A DNA stretch of 64,000 nt, taken from the NCBI RefSeq assembly GCF_024139115.2, contig NC_085139.1:72893203-72957202 (forward strand), written 5' to 3'. The notes beneath the pieces were generated by a model that was not told the DNA's origin, searched no databases, and saw only the letters and a program-made list of their open reading frames with translations. Positions 34,901 through 46,301 of this stretch are shown here, piece after piece. The DNA is from Armigeres subalbatus (Eukaryota; Arthropoda; Insecta; Diptera; Culicidae). Both the position numbers and the translations under genes were made by a program. Position 1 is the stretch's first letter, and every line of letters begins with the position of its first letter.

Positions 34901-36733
34901 CAACCAAACCAATCCAAACCAATCCAAACCAATCCAAACCAATCCAAACCAATCCAAACCAATCCAAACCAACCAAACCAACCAAACCAATCCAAACCAA
35001 CCAAACCAATCCAAACCAATCCAAACCAACCAAACCAATCCAAACCAACCAAACCAACCAAATCCAATCCAAACCAATCCAAACCAATCCAAACCAATCC
35101 AAACCAATCCAAACCAAACCAATCCAAACCAATCCAAACCAATCCAAACCAATCCAAACCAATCCCAAACCAATCCAAACCAATCCAAACCAATCCAAAC
35201 CAATCCAAACCAATCCAACCAAACCAATCCAAACCAATCCAAACCAACCAAACCAATCCAAACCAATCCAAACCAATCCAAACCAACCAAACCAATCCAA
35301 ACCAACCAAACCAATCCAAACCAATCCAAACCAATCCAAACCAATCCAAACCAATCCAAACCAACCAAACCAACCAAACCAATCCAAACCAACCAAACCA
35401 ATCCAAACCAACCAAACCAATCCAAACCAATCCAAACCAATCCAAACCAATCCAAACCAATCCAAACCAATCCAAACCAATCCAAACCAATCCAAACCAA
35501 CCAATCCAAACCAATCCAAACCAATCCAAACCAACCAAACCAATCCAAACCAATCCAAACCAACCAAACCAATCCAAACCAATCCAAACCAATCCAAACC
35601 AACCAAACCAACCAATCCAAACCAATCCAAACCAACCAAACCAATCCCAAACCAACCAAATCCAATCCAAACCAACCAAACCAATCCAAACCAATCCAAA
35701 CCAATCCAAACCAACCAAACCAAACCAAACCAATCCAAACCAACCAAACCAATCCCAAACCAACCAAACCAACCAAACCAACCAAACCAATCCAAACCAA
35801 ACCAAACCAATCCAAACCAACCAAACCAATCCAAACCAATCCAAACCAACCAAACCAACCAAACCAACCAAACCAATCCAAACCAATCCAAACCAATCCA
35901 AACCAACCAAACCAACCAAACCAATCCAAACCAACCAAACCAATCCAAACCAATCCAAACCAATCCAAACCAATCCAACCAACCAAACCAATCCAACCAA
36001 ACCAACCAAACCAATCCAAACCAATCCAAACCAATCCAAACCAATCCAAACCAACCAACCAATCCAAACCAATCCAAACCAATCCAAACCAACCAAACCA
36101 ACCAAACCAATCCAAACCAATCCAACCAATCCAAACCAATCCAAACCAATCCAAACCAACCAAACCAATCCAAACCAACCAAACCAATCCAAACCAACCA
36201 ATCCAAACCAATCCAAACCAACCAAACCAATCCAAACCAATCCAAACCAACCAAACCAATCCAAACCAATCCAAACCAACCAAACCAACCAAACCAATCC
36301 AAACCAATCCAAACCAATCCAAACCAATCCCAAACCAATCCAAACCAATCCAAACCAATCCAAACCAACCAAACCAAACCAACCCAAACCAAACCAACCA
36401 AACCAATCCAAACCAAACCAATCCAAACCAAACCAAACCAATCCAAACCAACCAAACCAACCAAACCAATCCAAACCAATCCAACCAATCCAACCAATCC
36501 AAACCAATCCAAACCAATCCAAACCAACCAAACCAATCCAAACCAACCAAACCAATCCAAACCAATCCAACCAATCCAACCAAACCAATCCAACCAATCC
36601 AAACCAATCCAAACCAATCCAAACCAATCCAAATCCAATTCAAATCCAATCCAAATCCAATCCAAATCCAATCCAAATCCAATCCAAATCCAATCCAATC
36701 CAAATCCAATCCAAATCCAATCCAAATCCAAAT
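31991..36733 (+). repeat. CCAATCCAAA/CCAACCAAA satellite, array b
   Basis: 4.74 kb in the same orientation as array a. The core mixes 10-bp and 9-bp units with rare CCCAAA and AATCCAATCC variants. The right edge (36635-36733) reverts to 11-bp AAATCCAATCC units. The plus strand has almost no G, and the minus strand reads GGTTTGGATTGG. Frames of about 1,600 codons are open on both strands purely because the units cannot form stops. Confidence 0.96.
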
Positions 36734-39171
36734 CAATGTTTTATCTGGTTTGGTTGAACATTGTTCATGAGGATAATCTGATTATATCTTTGACACCAAA
36801 AGCGTGTTTTCTTACACTAATCAAAGCAAGTACTTTTGGCTTTTCTCGCTATATCAATCCTTTCATCGTCAACATTGTTCTCGAACTGAAAATCCCATCA
36901 AATACTGTCCGATCTGGGCAGCAACTAACTGACTGACATCCGCTCTGGAGACGTCTCCGGGGATATCCGATTTCATCTCATCCCCACTTGAAAGTTGTAA
37001 TGTTTGCCCTCTCGAGCTGGTTTGCTTGTTGGCAGTTCTTTGAAAGCCCTGCCAGTTCGGTCCAATGACAAAGTCGACGACGATGATGACGTTAATGACC
37101 TTTGATGGGTGTGGGGCCGAACGGACTGGTGGATTGGTAGTACAGTCGCCAGTAATCCACAAAACCTCTGGAAGTTCAAAATTGTCGAAGTCATTCACTT
37201 TGAGAGGTTTGGTTGACGGAAGAGTTTTTTGAGGGGGCGGAGGTGGCAAATAGCAGAAAACCACAAGTCTTTAACGGATTGGAAATGAAAGTGGTGTCAA
37301 GAAGTGTAGAAGCATTTCCACAATTTAATCGAGGGGCTTTAAGGATGGGTTTTGTTGGTTTGAAAAACTGATATTGGAGTTAGATGTTTCTCGTGCGAAA
37401 TTCATTACAAAATCATGCGAGCCAAGATTGACAGTCGCCGTTACAGGGGATAGCCATCGTAAATGAATGAACAGTGAGATAAACATAATGCTATTTGTAT
37501 TATGCAAATCTATTCTGTTAATATTCATTAACCACAATTTGATTTGGGGTCTTCCCACACACATGGACAGTAGTTTCAATAATATGTTCGATTTAAAAAA
37601 GCATCATGTTGTTTATTTTTAGCCCTGCTGGTCTGGCCATTTTTCTCGGAATAGCTTTGCCCTAACCCAATAAACTTTCGAATCAATTGAGTGGTTTCAT
37701 AGCACACATGGCAAAGCTGTTTTGCTAACCGTTGGTTTGTTTTGCGTTTTTTTTCTATCGTCGTCGACTACAGACGGACGTTCTTGTTGAAAAGCAGGTG
37801 TCAATTAGTCCACTGAAAGCACTGTTGTTGTTGCAGTCCTTGAAGTAATGGAAAACTTTACCCTTGTGGCTTTTCTCCCGGTCTTCACTGCTCAACCTGT
37901 TGAGGGGTTTTCATTGTTTTCCGTTTGTGTGGGAACTCGGTTCCAGTAGTGGTTCAATTACAGTTGAATAATTGACCGGTCTCATGGAAGAAGGGCGGTG
38001 AACTAGCTTCTGTTGGGGTTAAACTTAAGGATTTGCTGAGTGACACTTGTCTCTACACGTCCAAAGCCGCAAATGCCAATCAATAATAGCGGATCCATTG
38101 ATGTGCGCCCGGCGCCTGACAATTCAATGCTGATTGTGGTAATTAAGTGAATCAGTTCCTTAGGAAGTGGCAAATGCTGCACAATTACTACTGGGTTGCG
38201 GTTGCAGGTCATTTGCTGCCATGACAATTAACTTTAACTCGAGTGGCAAAGCCAAAGCGAAGTGGACATCGAAGCTTTCTCCGATGGCCTTCGGTATTGG
38301 AGGTCCTTCGACACTTTTGGTGGATGTTTGGTTGTAGGTTTGAGTCGCATTTAATTCTATTCAGTCTTTGAATTCTGTAAAGACTAAAAAGTTTTAATTC
38401 GCCCGACGTATCGACGACCCTGGTTCCGAAACATTTGACACAATCTTACGGGCCTAAGTAGGTAGTCAGTTGTACTTATCAAGCAAACATTTTCTATTTT
38501 CTAACGTGATGAGTATTGTAGAATTCCCAAAGGCTTTAAACATTCACTGAATATGAATAACCGAATGGGTCACACATTGAAAACTTTTTTTTTATTTTTA
38601 TTCGCGAGACTTTCAGCCCTAGGCTGACTCGTCTCGTAACTTTGAAACCTCAATAATAGTAATAGTTGTGAACGCATTTTAATTATATGTTTTCTCGTTC
38701 CATTTCAGGTATGTAAAGGAAAATAAGTACCACTACTGACTACAGCGGCGGTAGTTGTATGCTTGGACTATTGGAAAAATTCGAAACACTCGTCTACAAA
38801 TGTCACGGTATAAAGTATAAACTCGAAAATAATTAAAAATTATTAATACCTATGTATACCTGCTAAACACTTGAACATTATCGGGTTTACTATCTAGATA
38901 TAGTATTTACAAAACAGAAATACGATTGATCGTTTTTGAAGCCAGCTGATTCAAAAAAGGAGTTTCTTAAGGAAAAACTGACCAGGTTTTTCACAGAGTT
39001 GGAAAAAATAAAGTAATCGAGTTTTAACTCTCTGTACGATGCCTGAAAGCGTGAACATCGGAGCGCTCGGAAGAAGTTTCGTTTGCTTTCTAAACTAATT
39101 GACATTTGGGAGATCTCGTTCATTCAAAATTGAAACGCAAATTTTGAACGTTTTTGAATATTTTGAATCTG
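36734..39171. other. unassigned, apparently single-copy DNA
   Basis: No tandem repeats or recognisable genes. A 131-codon minus frame at 36869-37264 has no ATG start, a proline run and no known domain, so I do not call it. Near 38600-38640 the sequence TTCGCGAGACTTTCAGCCC resembles a dispersed insect repeat. The AT-rich 37440-37560 could be regulatory; this is speculation. Confidence 0.4.
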
Positions 39172-39371
39172 CTATGGATTTGGCCATGTCAGATTGGGAT
39201 TGTCTTTGAGATAGTTTCCGAGAGTCGATTTCGTTGAGTCTTCGAAAGCAAAGGAAATTCCATTTCCATCTTCAGAGTTAGTGCTATCTCGGAGGTCCAG
39301 AGTAGAAATGTCAGGAACAGTGTGTGAACAAAGAACTCTCAGAACGAACAATATTAACTTGAGCAACAAAG
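39172..39371 (-). CDS. possible exon of a small secreted protein
   Basis: On the minus strand a plausible acceptor (GTTTCCACAG) at 39372 opens a frame of about 66 codons to TAG at 39172-39174. It starts with a hydrophobic stretch (LLKLILFVLRVLC) followed by a Ser/Asp/Asn-rich segment (TNSEDGNGISFAFED). There is no ATG in the exon. A short upstream first exon would be required, as many insect cuticle and small secreted proteins have. The GxxSFAFED piece faintly recalls the Rebers-Riddiford cuticle motif but is too short to decide. Chance open frame remains likely. Confidence 0.2.
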
Positions 39372-39455
39372 CTGTGGAAACACTTCGTTATTTTATTTTT
39401 TTGCATTAATGGTCTTTTCACACTATCATTTTTTCATCCCTTTACGTATCTTGTA

Positions 39456-39859
39456 AGAGTGAAATCAGTAGTGATTTAGTTTCATTCCAAATTTTCGACG
39501 ATTAGTTTGAATCTGGATTAAAATAGAACACATTCGCTGGTTTTCCCAGCAGCGTTCCATTAATTTTTTTTAATTTGTTATTAAATGAAATAATTATTGT
39601 GTTGCTGTCAAGAAAGGCGCCGTAATTGCAAAGTGGATTGATTCGTTGATAAAATGACGCATTCATACACCAAAACAGTTGCAAAATCTCGTGAGTCATT
39701 CGGGTTTCAAATCTGCAGAAAACATAACTGAGCGTTATACCAGTTTCAAGTTTTTGACAGTTGACTGGTATAAAATGAATCTAGAACAGCTGGTGAATGT
39801 TTCAGATTCATGGTCAAACTGATAGCGTCGAACAATTTGAATCATTTGCTAATTAAACT
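39456..39859 (-). mobile_element. foldback element G, short copy
   Basis: Starts AGAGTGAAATCAGTAGTGAT. In reverse orientation it matches 51710-52460 and 58819-59534, for example GGCGCCGTAATTGCAAAGTG and CATTCATACACCAAAAC. The frame at 39502-39699 lies inside it and is not a gene. Confidence 0.65.
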
Positions 39860-40169
39860 CCAATTTTTGTTGATCGTTCTCAAAATCGTTCAGAGGTTTC
39901 AGTAACTTTGATGGCCTTATAGCGTCATTCTCACGTGCGAGAGACTACCCGGTTGTAGCTTCACCTGACTGTCTTGAGACATACCGCCGTTTTGCTGAAA
40001 TTGGATGAAATCGATGAATGGCATGGAATTATTAAATTTTAACCATCTATATATAAAACAAAGTTGTAAAAAATGAGAGATCGTTCTGAAGAACCGAAAA
40101 AATGTGAACGCCAAAAATGTATCAAAAAATTGATCGCCGGGTCAGCGAAATGTCTAACTACTCACTTCG

Positions 40170-40560
40170 AGCTCCTCTTTTTTACAGTGAGAAGTGAGAA
40201 ATGAGGATTGAGAAGTAAGACGTCTCACTTCTCACTCCTCGTTCATCACTTCTCGCTGTTAACAGTGAAAAGTAATAAATGAGAAGTGAGAAGTGAGACG
40301 TTTCACTTCTCACTCTTAATTTTTTTCTTCTCACTTTTGACAGCGAGCAGTGAGAAATGAGGAGTGAGGAGAGAGACGTCTCACTTCTCACTCTCCATTT
40401 CTCATTTTTCACTGTGACAATTGAGTAGTGCGGAGGGGGTAATGAGACTTCTCACAACTAATTTCACGCTTTTCACTTTTTACAGTGAGAAAAAAATGAA
40501 GAGTGAGAAGTGAGACGTATCTCTTCTCATTCATAATTTCTCACTTTCCAAATGAACTAT
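40170..40560. repeat. GAGAAGTGAG palindromic minisatellite, copy 2
   Basis: Five palindromes centred on ACGTCT (GAAGTGAGACGTCTCACTTC type) at about 40219, 40298, 40375, 40445 and 40517, a spacing of about 70-79 bp, linked by TTTNACAGTGAGAA. Same family as 10271-10610. Confidence 0.85.
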
Positions 40561-40975
40561 TCGGCTAAATGACCTATTCGGCCAAACGACCCTTTCGTCC
40601 AAATGACCCTTTCGGCTAAATGACTTTCGGCCAAACGACCCTTTCGGCCAAAATGACCCTTTCGGCCAAATGACCCTTTCGGCCAAATGAACCTTTCGGC
40701 CAAACGACCCTTTCGGCCAAATGCCCTTTCAGCTAAATGATCCTTTGGGTCAAATGACCCATTCGGCCAAACGATCATTTTGGTCAAAAGACCCTTTCGG
40801 CCAAATGACTCTTTCGGCTAAAAGACCATTTCGGCCAAATAACCCATTCGGCCAAACGACCCATTCGGCATAACGACCTTTTCGGCCAAATGACCATTTC
40901 GGTCAAACGACCCTTTCGGCCAGATGTGTTTCGGCCTAAATATCTGTTCGGGGCTTTCAGCCAAATGACCTTTCC
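40561..40975. repeat. 17-bp minisatellite, CCCTTTCGGCCAAATGA
   Basis: About 24 tandem units with variants CCAAACGA and CTAAATGA. The minus-strand frame rich in AERAFGRKG is repeat-derived. Confidence 0.93.
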
Positions 40976-41460
40976 CCGTTTTTAACGAAGGGAAACAAAA
41001 GAAATCCTACGATGATGATTCAAATGGAAGATTCAACTCAGCCAAGTGTTTTAGGTATCTACAACCAAACCAAAAATTTCCGTCATGCTTTTACAATCAA
41101 ATTACTTTTACAAGCTACTGTTCCTGGAGTCCTGGAGTTCAAATAATGCGATCTACTCAATTAACCAAGTCCTGAACGATGTATCCGCTTAGCGCTAAAC
41201 ATTACAGCAGGTTCATTGAGCCAATACGATTTCATTCATTATTTTCACAAGCTACAATATATAAGGATTGAACTACTTGATCATCCAAGTCCGTGAACGC
41301 AGAACAAATCGCAGGTTAACCTTATTGTCATTGTGCTTCTTGACTCAAAATCATTTTGGAGCACCTTGGACATTGGATTTCTTGTTCATGGAAATTAGGA
41401 TCATATGTTTATTACACTTGGAATACCTTGAAGATCCCATATTCACGAAAACTGGGTTTG
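40976..41460. other. unassigned spacer
   Basis: No gene; faint similarity of its right end to the following tandem unit. Confidence 0.4.
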
Positions 41461-42400
41461 CATGATGCGTATATAACTATTTAACAGAGTTGGGTGTATA
41501 CCAACGATGAGGACACTGCCAAAGCCTTGATTGATCTGATAGACACCACCCGAGCAGGAGCGACGACCTCGATACCAGAAATTGGTTTGAACTAGCCTTG
41601 CATAAGAAGTAAAATACCAAAAAATTATACCAAAAACTTATATGTATTATACTTGAGGAATAGCATGTTAAGGTATTTCAATACCGAACGAATAATTATT
41701 GGTTATGCATTTTGTATTGAAATAGAATTTAATAACATAGTATGTTATGGGTCAAGTATTGTGCATATTAATTTTTGGTATTATTCCTTTGGTATTTTAC
41801 CTTTTATGCAGGGCTAGTTTATAACAGAGTGTAGTATCAACAACAGAATTAGGTATCATTGAGCCAATTTCTCCTGCTCGGGCATCGAACCGAACTCAAG
41901 AACGTTTTGTAGTACCTTGGACACCTACTATTCGTAAAAATTGGGTTTGCGTCATGCGTATATGCTTATTGAACCGGATAGGGTGTATACCGACGATGAG
42001 GACACTGCAAAAGCCTTGATTGATCCGGTAGATACCGTGGGCTGAACTTTAGAACATTTTGGAGTACCTTGAGCAACTCGTATTCAAGAAAATGGTGTTT
42101 GCATGAAGCGTATATGTCTATTGAACCGGATTTTGTGTATACCCGTGATGAGGACATTTCAAAAACTTTGGTTGGTCCGATAGATACCGTGGGCTGAACT
42201 CCAGAACGTTTTGGAGTACCTTGGACACCTACTATTCATAAAAATTGGATTTGCATCGTGCGTATATGCTTGTTGAACCGGATTGGATGTATGCCGACGA
42301 TTGCCAAAGCCTCGATTGATCTGGTAGATACCGTGGGCTGAGCTCCAGAACGTTTTGGAGTATCTTGAGCATCTCGTATTCCTGAAAACTAATCACAGAC
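41461..42400. repeat. tandem repeat of about 140-165 bp
   Basis: A unit with GCGTATATGCTTATTGAACC, then TGATGAGGACA, GATAGATACCGTGGGCTGAA and TTTTGGAGTACCTTG repeats. The GCGTATATG landmark occurs near 41466, 41956, 42118 and 42260. A MITE at 41549-41882 interrupts the first unit. The two minus-strand frames over it are the same repeat translated twice. Confidence 0.8.
41549..41882. mobile_element. foldback MITE with CCCGAGCAGGAG ends
   Basis: 334 bp from CCCGAGCAGGAG to CTCCTGCTCGGG. Inverted similarity extends inward: AACTAGCCTTGCATAAGAAG on the left against AACTAGCCCTGCATAAAAGG read inward from the right, then GTAAAATACCAAA. It is inserted in the tandem repeat described above. No coding capacity. 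Confidence 0.75.
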
Positions 42401-42433
42401 ATAACTTTCAGGATGACTAAACTTGTGTGAGTA

Positions 42434-44002
42434 GTAACTATGTCAGTTATCATCCGATTTTGACAATTCAGGCATGCCTGAACTAGAAAATTAATGCAAT
42501 TTCACGGTATGTCCAAGGTTATGGTCACCGAATTCCGGAGATATTCTGGGTTTTTTGGGTTTTGGCGGTTTTTTGGGTGGTTCAAAACCGTAAATTTGAG
42601 GTGGATATTAGGATAAGTTGTGGTTAAGAATTAAATAACATTAGTAACCACAAATGAAGTAGGGCTCTTGCCGATTGGAACCATATATTGGGATTTGGAA
42701 TCGGACCAGAATCAAGTGAGATATGGCCATTTCTTTATAATCGGTTCCGATCGATACTTATCAAAGGGGTCAGGCCACAACTTCATTTGAATCTCGCTTT
42801 TTGATAGATCATCCACTATAATTTTATTCCAGAAGGCTTCTAATGTGTCAAGAATGAAAAACCAATTGAATAAACTGATCCTGGAGTCGCTGGGATGCCC
42901 CCGGGGAACCTGTGAATGGGGACATTTTAGTTTCAGCACCAAAACCAGTCATTCGACGGCTCTTTTTTCATGGTTTGCGATTCGGAAGCGAAATATGAAT
43001 ATAAAATGGTCCATTGACGGCTCTGACCGCTTCCTGGACCTACGGATTGGCCCCGGGGCTACCTGTGGTAGTTATCGTTTTCCGATCAGGAAACGAGGTA
43101 TGAATATAAAATTCCAGGATCGTTTTAAAAATAGTATTCGAATCATTTTTTTTATTTTCATTATTGCCAGATGATACTAAGACCTTCAACCTGAAAGCAA
43201 ACAGTTTTATCAAGAGTCTATTTTATAATCATGATGAAAACCATGAAATGAGAGCCGTAGAAAGACTGTTTTTTTGCTTAAACTGGAATGAGTTAGGCTT
43301 AGGCAATTCAAAAGTCCTGAAAGCGGTCAAAGACGTCAATGACCCCTTTTATATGCAAACTTCGCTTAATGATCCAAAATCAAGACAAAAGAGCATTCGA
43401 ATGACTGGTTTTGGTGCTGAAACTAAAATGTCCCCTTCCACAGGTTCCCCGGGCCCAATCCGTAGGTCCTGGAAGCAGTCAGGTTTTCCTGATCGAAAAC
43501 CATGAAAAAAGAGCCGTCGAATGACTGATTTCGGTGCTGAAAATAAAATGTCCCCATTCACAGGTTCCCCGGGGCATCCCAGCGACTCCAGGATCCGTTT
43601 ATTCAATTGGTTTTTCATTCTTGACACATTAGAAGTTTCCTGGAATAAAATTACAGTGGACGATCTATCGAAAAGCGAGATTCAAATGAAGTTGGCCTGA
43701 CCTCTTTGATAAGTATCGATCGGAACCGATTATAAAAATGGCTGTATCTCACTTGATTCTGGCCCGATTCCAAATCCTAATATATAATTCATTTGTGGTT
43801 ACTAATATTATTCAATTTTTAACCACAACTTATCCTAATATCCACCTCAAATTTACGGTTTTGAACCTACCTCCAAAAACCCGGAATATCTCCGGAATTC
43901 GGTGGCCATAGTCGGTTCCATGGACATACCGTGAAACTGCATTAATTTTCTAGTTCAGGGATGCCTGAATTGTCAAAATCGGATGATAACTGACATAGTT
44001 AC
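42434..44002. mobile_element. large imperfect palindrome (foldback element)
   Basis: GTAACTATGTCAGTTATC at the left is mirrored by GATAACTGACATAGTTAC at the right. About 550 bp of each arm correspond, including TCAGGCATGCCTGAA, TTATCCTAATATCCACCTC, TCGATCGGAACCGATTATA and GGAACCTGTGAATGGGGACA with their complements. The unpaired centre (about 43110-43330) has a frame (DDTKTFNLKANSF...) after an acceptor-like TATTGCCAG, which I cannot identify. Frames at 42845-43174 and 43349-43627 are two arms of the same palindrome. Confidence 0.8.
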
Positions 44003-44141
44003 AACACGTCTAATTTTACCAACAATTTGCCTATCCTACGATCGAACATGGCTGCTAAAAAACATGTCGAAGTGATTTTTCACGCAAGTTTATTGCGCTT
44101 ATCAGTTGGAAAGTGCAGGAATCTAGTGTAGTGTAGCTAAA

Positions 44142-44560
44142 ATGTACACTTTTCTAATTCTTCCTTCTCGTTTTCTTCGCCCTTCTCCTTTCTTTCTTCC
44201 GTCAAACATCTTCGTACTTTCCACTTCTTTCTTCCTTTTCTTTTTTTTCTTCATCCTTCTTCTTTCTTACCTTTTCTTGTTTCTTACTTATTTATTTTTT
44301 CATTTTTTTTCCTCCTTCTTTTTTTTTCTTTTCCATTCTACCTTCCCGCTTCTTTCTTCTTCCTTCGCCCTTCTTCTTTCTTCCTTCATCCTTCTCCTTT
44401 CCTCTTTCTGTCTTCTTTCTTCTATCTTCTTCATTCTCCCTTCTTTCTTTTTTCCACTTCCATTTTCCTTCCGTTTTACCTTTTGTCATTTCGATTCTCC
44501 GTTCTTTCGATGTTTTGTCTTTTTACCCTTTTGTCCTTTCGACCTTTTGTCCTTCAACCT
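44142..44560 (+). repeat. polypyrimidine tract, CTTCTTTCTTCC type
   Basis: About 400 bases of almost pure C/T with TTCTTTCTTCC repeats, grading at the right into TTTTGTCCTTTCGACC units. Open frames here reflect low complexity. Confidence 0.85.
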
Positions 44561-44700
44561 TTTATTGTAATTTCATTTGCAACATGGCTTTGAGATATTT
44601 CGTCGAATAACGTTTAGTCGAATAAAATTCCACTGAAAGGACGTTTAGTCGAAGAGAAATATGATCGAATGAACGTATTGTCGAAATACACTCAATCTTA
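44561..44700. repeat. TTTAGTCGAATAA-type short minisatellite
   Basis: A few units such as CGTTTAGTCGAATAAAA, GACGTTTAGTCGAAGAG and CGTATTGTCGAAATA. Same style as the other short mosquito-like minisatellites in the window. Confidence 0.5.
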
Positions 44701-44849
44701 TTTTTACGTCGTCACCTATTGAGAAGGCATAACAAAATTTGTTGCTTAAATTACTAGTTTTTTACTTGATGCTTCGATTTTTGGATACTTTTTATTACGA
44801 TACATAATCATAGCAATCCAAAGACCCAAATTGTATAAGTGACTAGTTG

Positions 44850-45085
44850 ACCCGGCAGATGTTGTCCTGCATAGTAGACGAGAATGCGTGTTATGAACCA
44901 CCCATGCAAAATGCCCATCGAATTCTTAATTTAGTTTTTCACGATTTACTTAACTTTACTCGTTGATTTTGCATGAGGAAATATCATATAAACCCGTCGG
45001 AAACGATAACGAACATGGGGAAAATCGATCCAACCGTTTTCGAGTTATGCGAATACGAACACAGACCATTTCATTTTTATTAGTT
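44850..45085 (+). mobile_element. non-LTR retroposon 3' tail relic
   Basis: Starts GTTGACCCGGCAGATGTTGT and ends with CCAACCGTTTTCGAGTTATG, ACAGACCATTTCATTTTTAT. This pair of motifs is familiar from the 3' ends of widespread insect LINE/SINE families. Exact family not determined. Confidence 0.5.
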
Positions 45086-45769
45086 CTTCCAAGAATTTAC
45101 TGGAGTTTAAGCTAGCAGGCCTTCGGGCGTAAAATAACACCTATCTGCTTTCTTGATATGGTACATGCAGTGGCGTAGTCACGGGGGTGGTTTTGGACAT
45201 ACCCCCCCCCCCCAGAGACAAATTTTTTAGAAGATTTTTTTTTTAGAAAATAGAGTGTTTGTAAAATCATATTCAAATTTCAATCATCGAAGTTTCATGC
45301 ACGAGCTAACTTGTTTGCGATTCTGTAGGGAGAGAGTAGGCTTGAGTTTCTCGGACAGAATCGTATCACTCCGCACACTTGCCTTGATTTCGCTCTAAAA
45401 TCCGTCAAAACGCAATCAAGGCTTATGTTTTGTTAACATATGGATTTATTAGGAATTGCTTTAAGAAAGGAAAGCTATTGCAATGCATTATACAATGAAG
45501 ATCACGTAAAAATCAAGCAATGATGGCCATGGGTCTGATAGGATTTAACTCGGGTTGGATTTGAATCGCTCATGAGCTAATTTTTTTCGTATTTTTTGCC
45601 AGAATACGTATTTTTGGACGAGGATTCAGAATATATAAAAATCTCATTTTGGCCAAAAATGTTACATATGCAGTTTCTCAAACAAACGGTTCAATTGTTG
45701 ACGGCTTTTCTCATTTGGTTCTATGGATCAAAACGGCCATAAGTTGATATTACAATCATCAGGTGAAAC
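45086..45769. other. unassigned spacer
   Basis: Contains GCAGTGGCGTAGTCACGGGG with a C-run near 45175-45222, a motif often seen at dispersed repeat ends. No gene seen. Confidence 0.4.
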
Positions 45770-46060
45770 ATGTTTGGGGGATTTCGAGTGGGGTAACTTG
45801 ATGATCTTCGCCGCGTTGATGCAGATCTTCTAGTTGGTGAGGTACTCCGTCAAAGTATCCAGGCCTCGTTGCAGTTTTGCCACTTGCGCTCTGATCACTC
45901 TATCTTTGCAGACGAGAGAGGTGTCAGAATGCACCTTCCGAAGGCTCTACCATGGCGGAGGTGAACAGGTTGAACTTCGGGGCCCCGTGGATACTGTCCT
46001 GGAGGACGCCTGCGATGATGTCGTGCACATCGGAACTCGCTCCGCTGATTGAGTCCTGGA
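45770..46060 (-). mobile_element. jockey-type reverse-transcriptase relic
   Basis: Minus-strand fragments in changing frames read KFNLFTSAMVEP, then VIRAQVAKLQRGLDTLTEYL and KICINAAK. These match the jockey-clade order GPLLFNLFTSD, then LQxxLDxLxxYLxNWKIxINxxKT. The FADD catalytic segment has been lost or garbled. Dead fragment, downstream of gene B. Confidence 0.5.
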
Positions 46061-46261
46061 ATTCCTCGCTGAGAGATAATTGTTGATGGTTTTCTCTCAG
46101 TTTGTAATTCAGAATGTTGTCGAAGCCTGGACTGGGACCATAAATTCACCAGCTGAGATCTTCAACTCCTCCGAGAAGTTATTGGGAGGCCGCGACTGTC
46201 GCCAGCTAATCGGATTTCAGTGTGATACAAAAAACAGCAACTATTGTTAAGTTTGATAAAA

Positions 46262-46267
46262 TTTATT
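46262..46267 (-). other. poly(A) signal of gene B
   Basis: AATAAA on the minus strand, 35 bases after the gene B stop. Confidence 0.65.
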
Positions 46268-46301
46268 CATAATGCAAACTGCAATCGGTCAAATCAGGTA
46301 A

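Noticed and set aside
23281..36733. Telomere
   Set aside because: G/T-rich strand asymmetry is telomere-like, but the insect TTAGG repeat is absent and unique DNA and genes lie on both sides.
31867..36757. Open frames of about 1,600 codons on both strands across the C/A-rich satellite
   Set aside because: The units contain no possible stop codon in any frame, so openness carries no information. Similar frames exist in three or more registers at once.
36869..37264. 131-codon minus-strand protein with a proline run
   Set aside because: No ATG, no domain, no splice or promoter context.
42845..43627. Two similar genes on opposite strands
   Set aside because: They are the two arms of one palindrome; the frames are not independently supported.
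44142..44570. Hydrophobic 142-codon protein
   Set aside because: A C/T-only tract always encodes Phe, Leu, Ser and Pro; low-complexity artefact.
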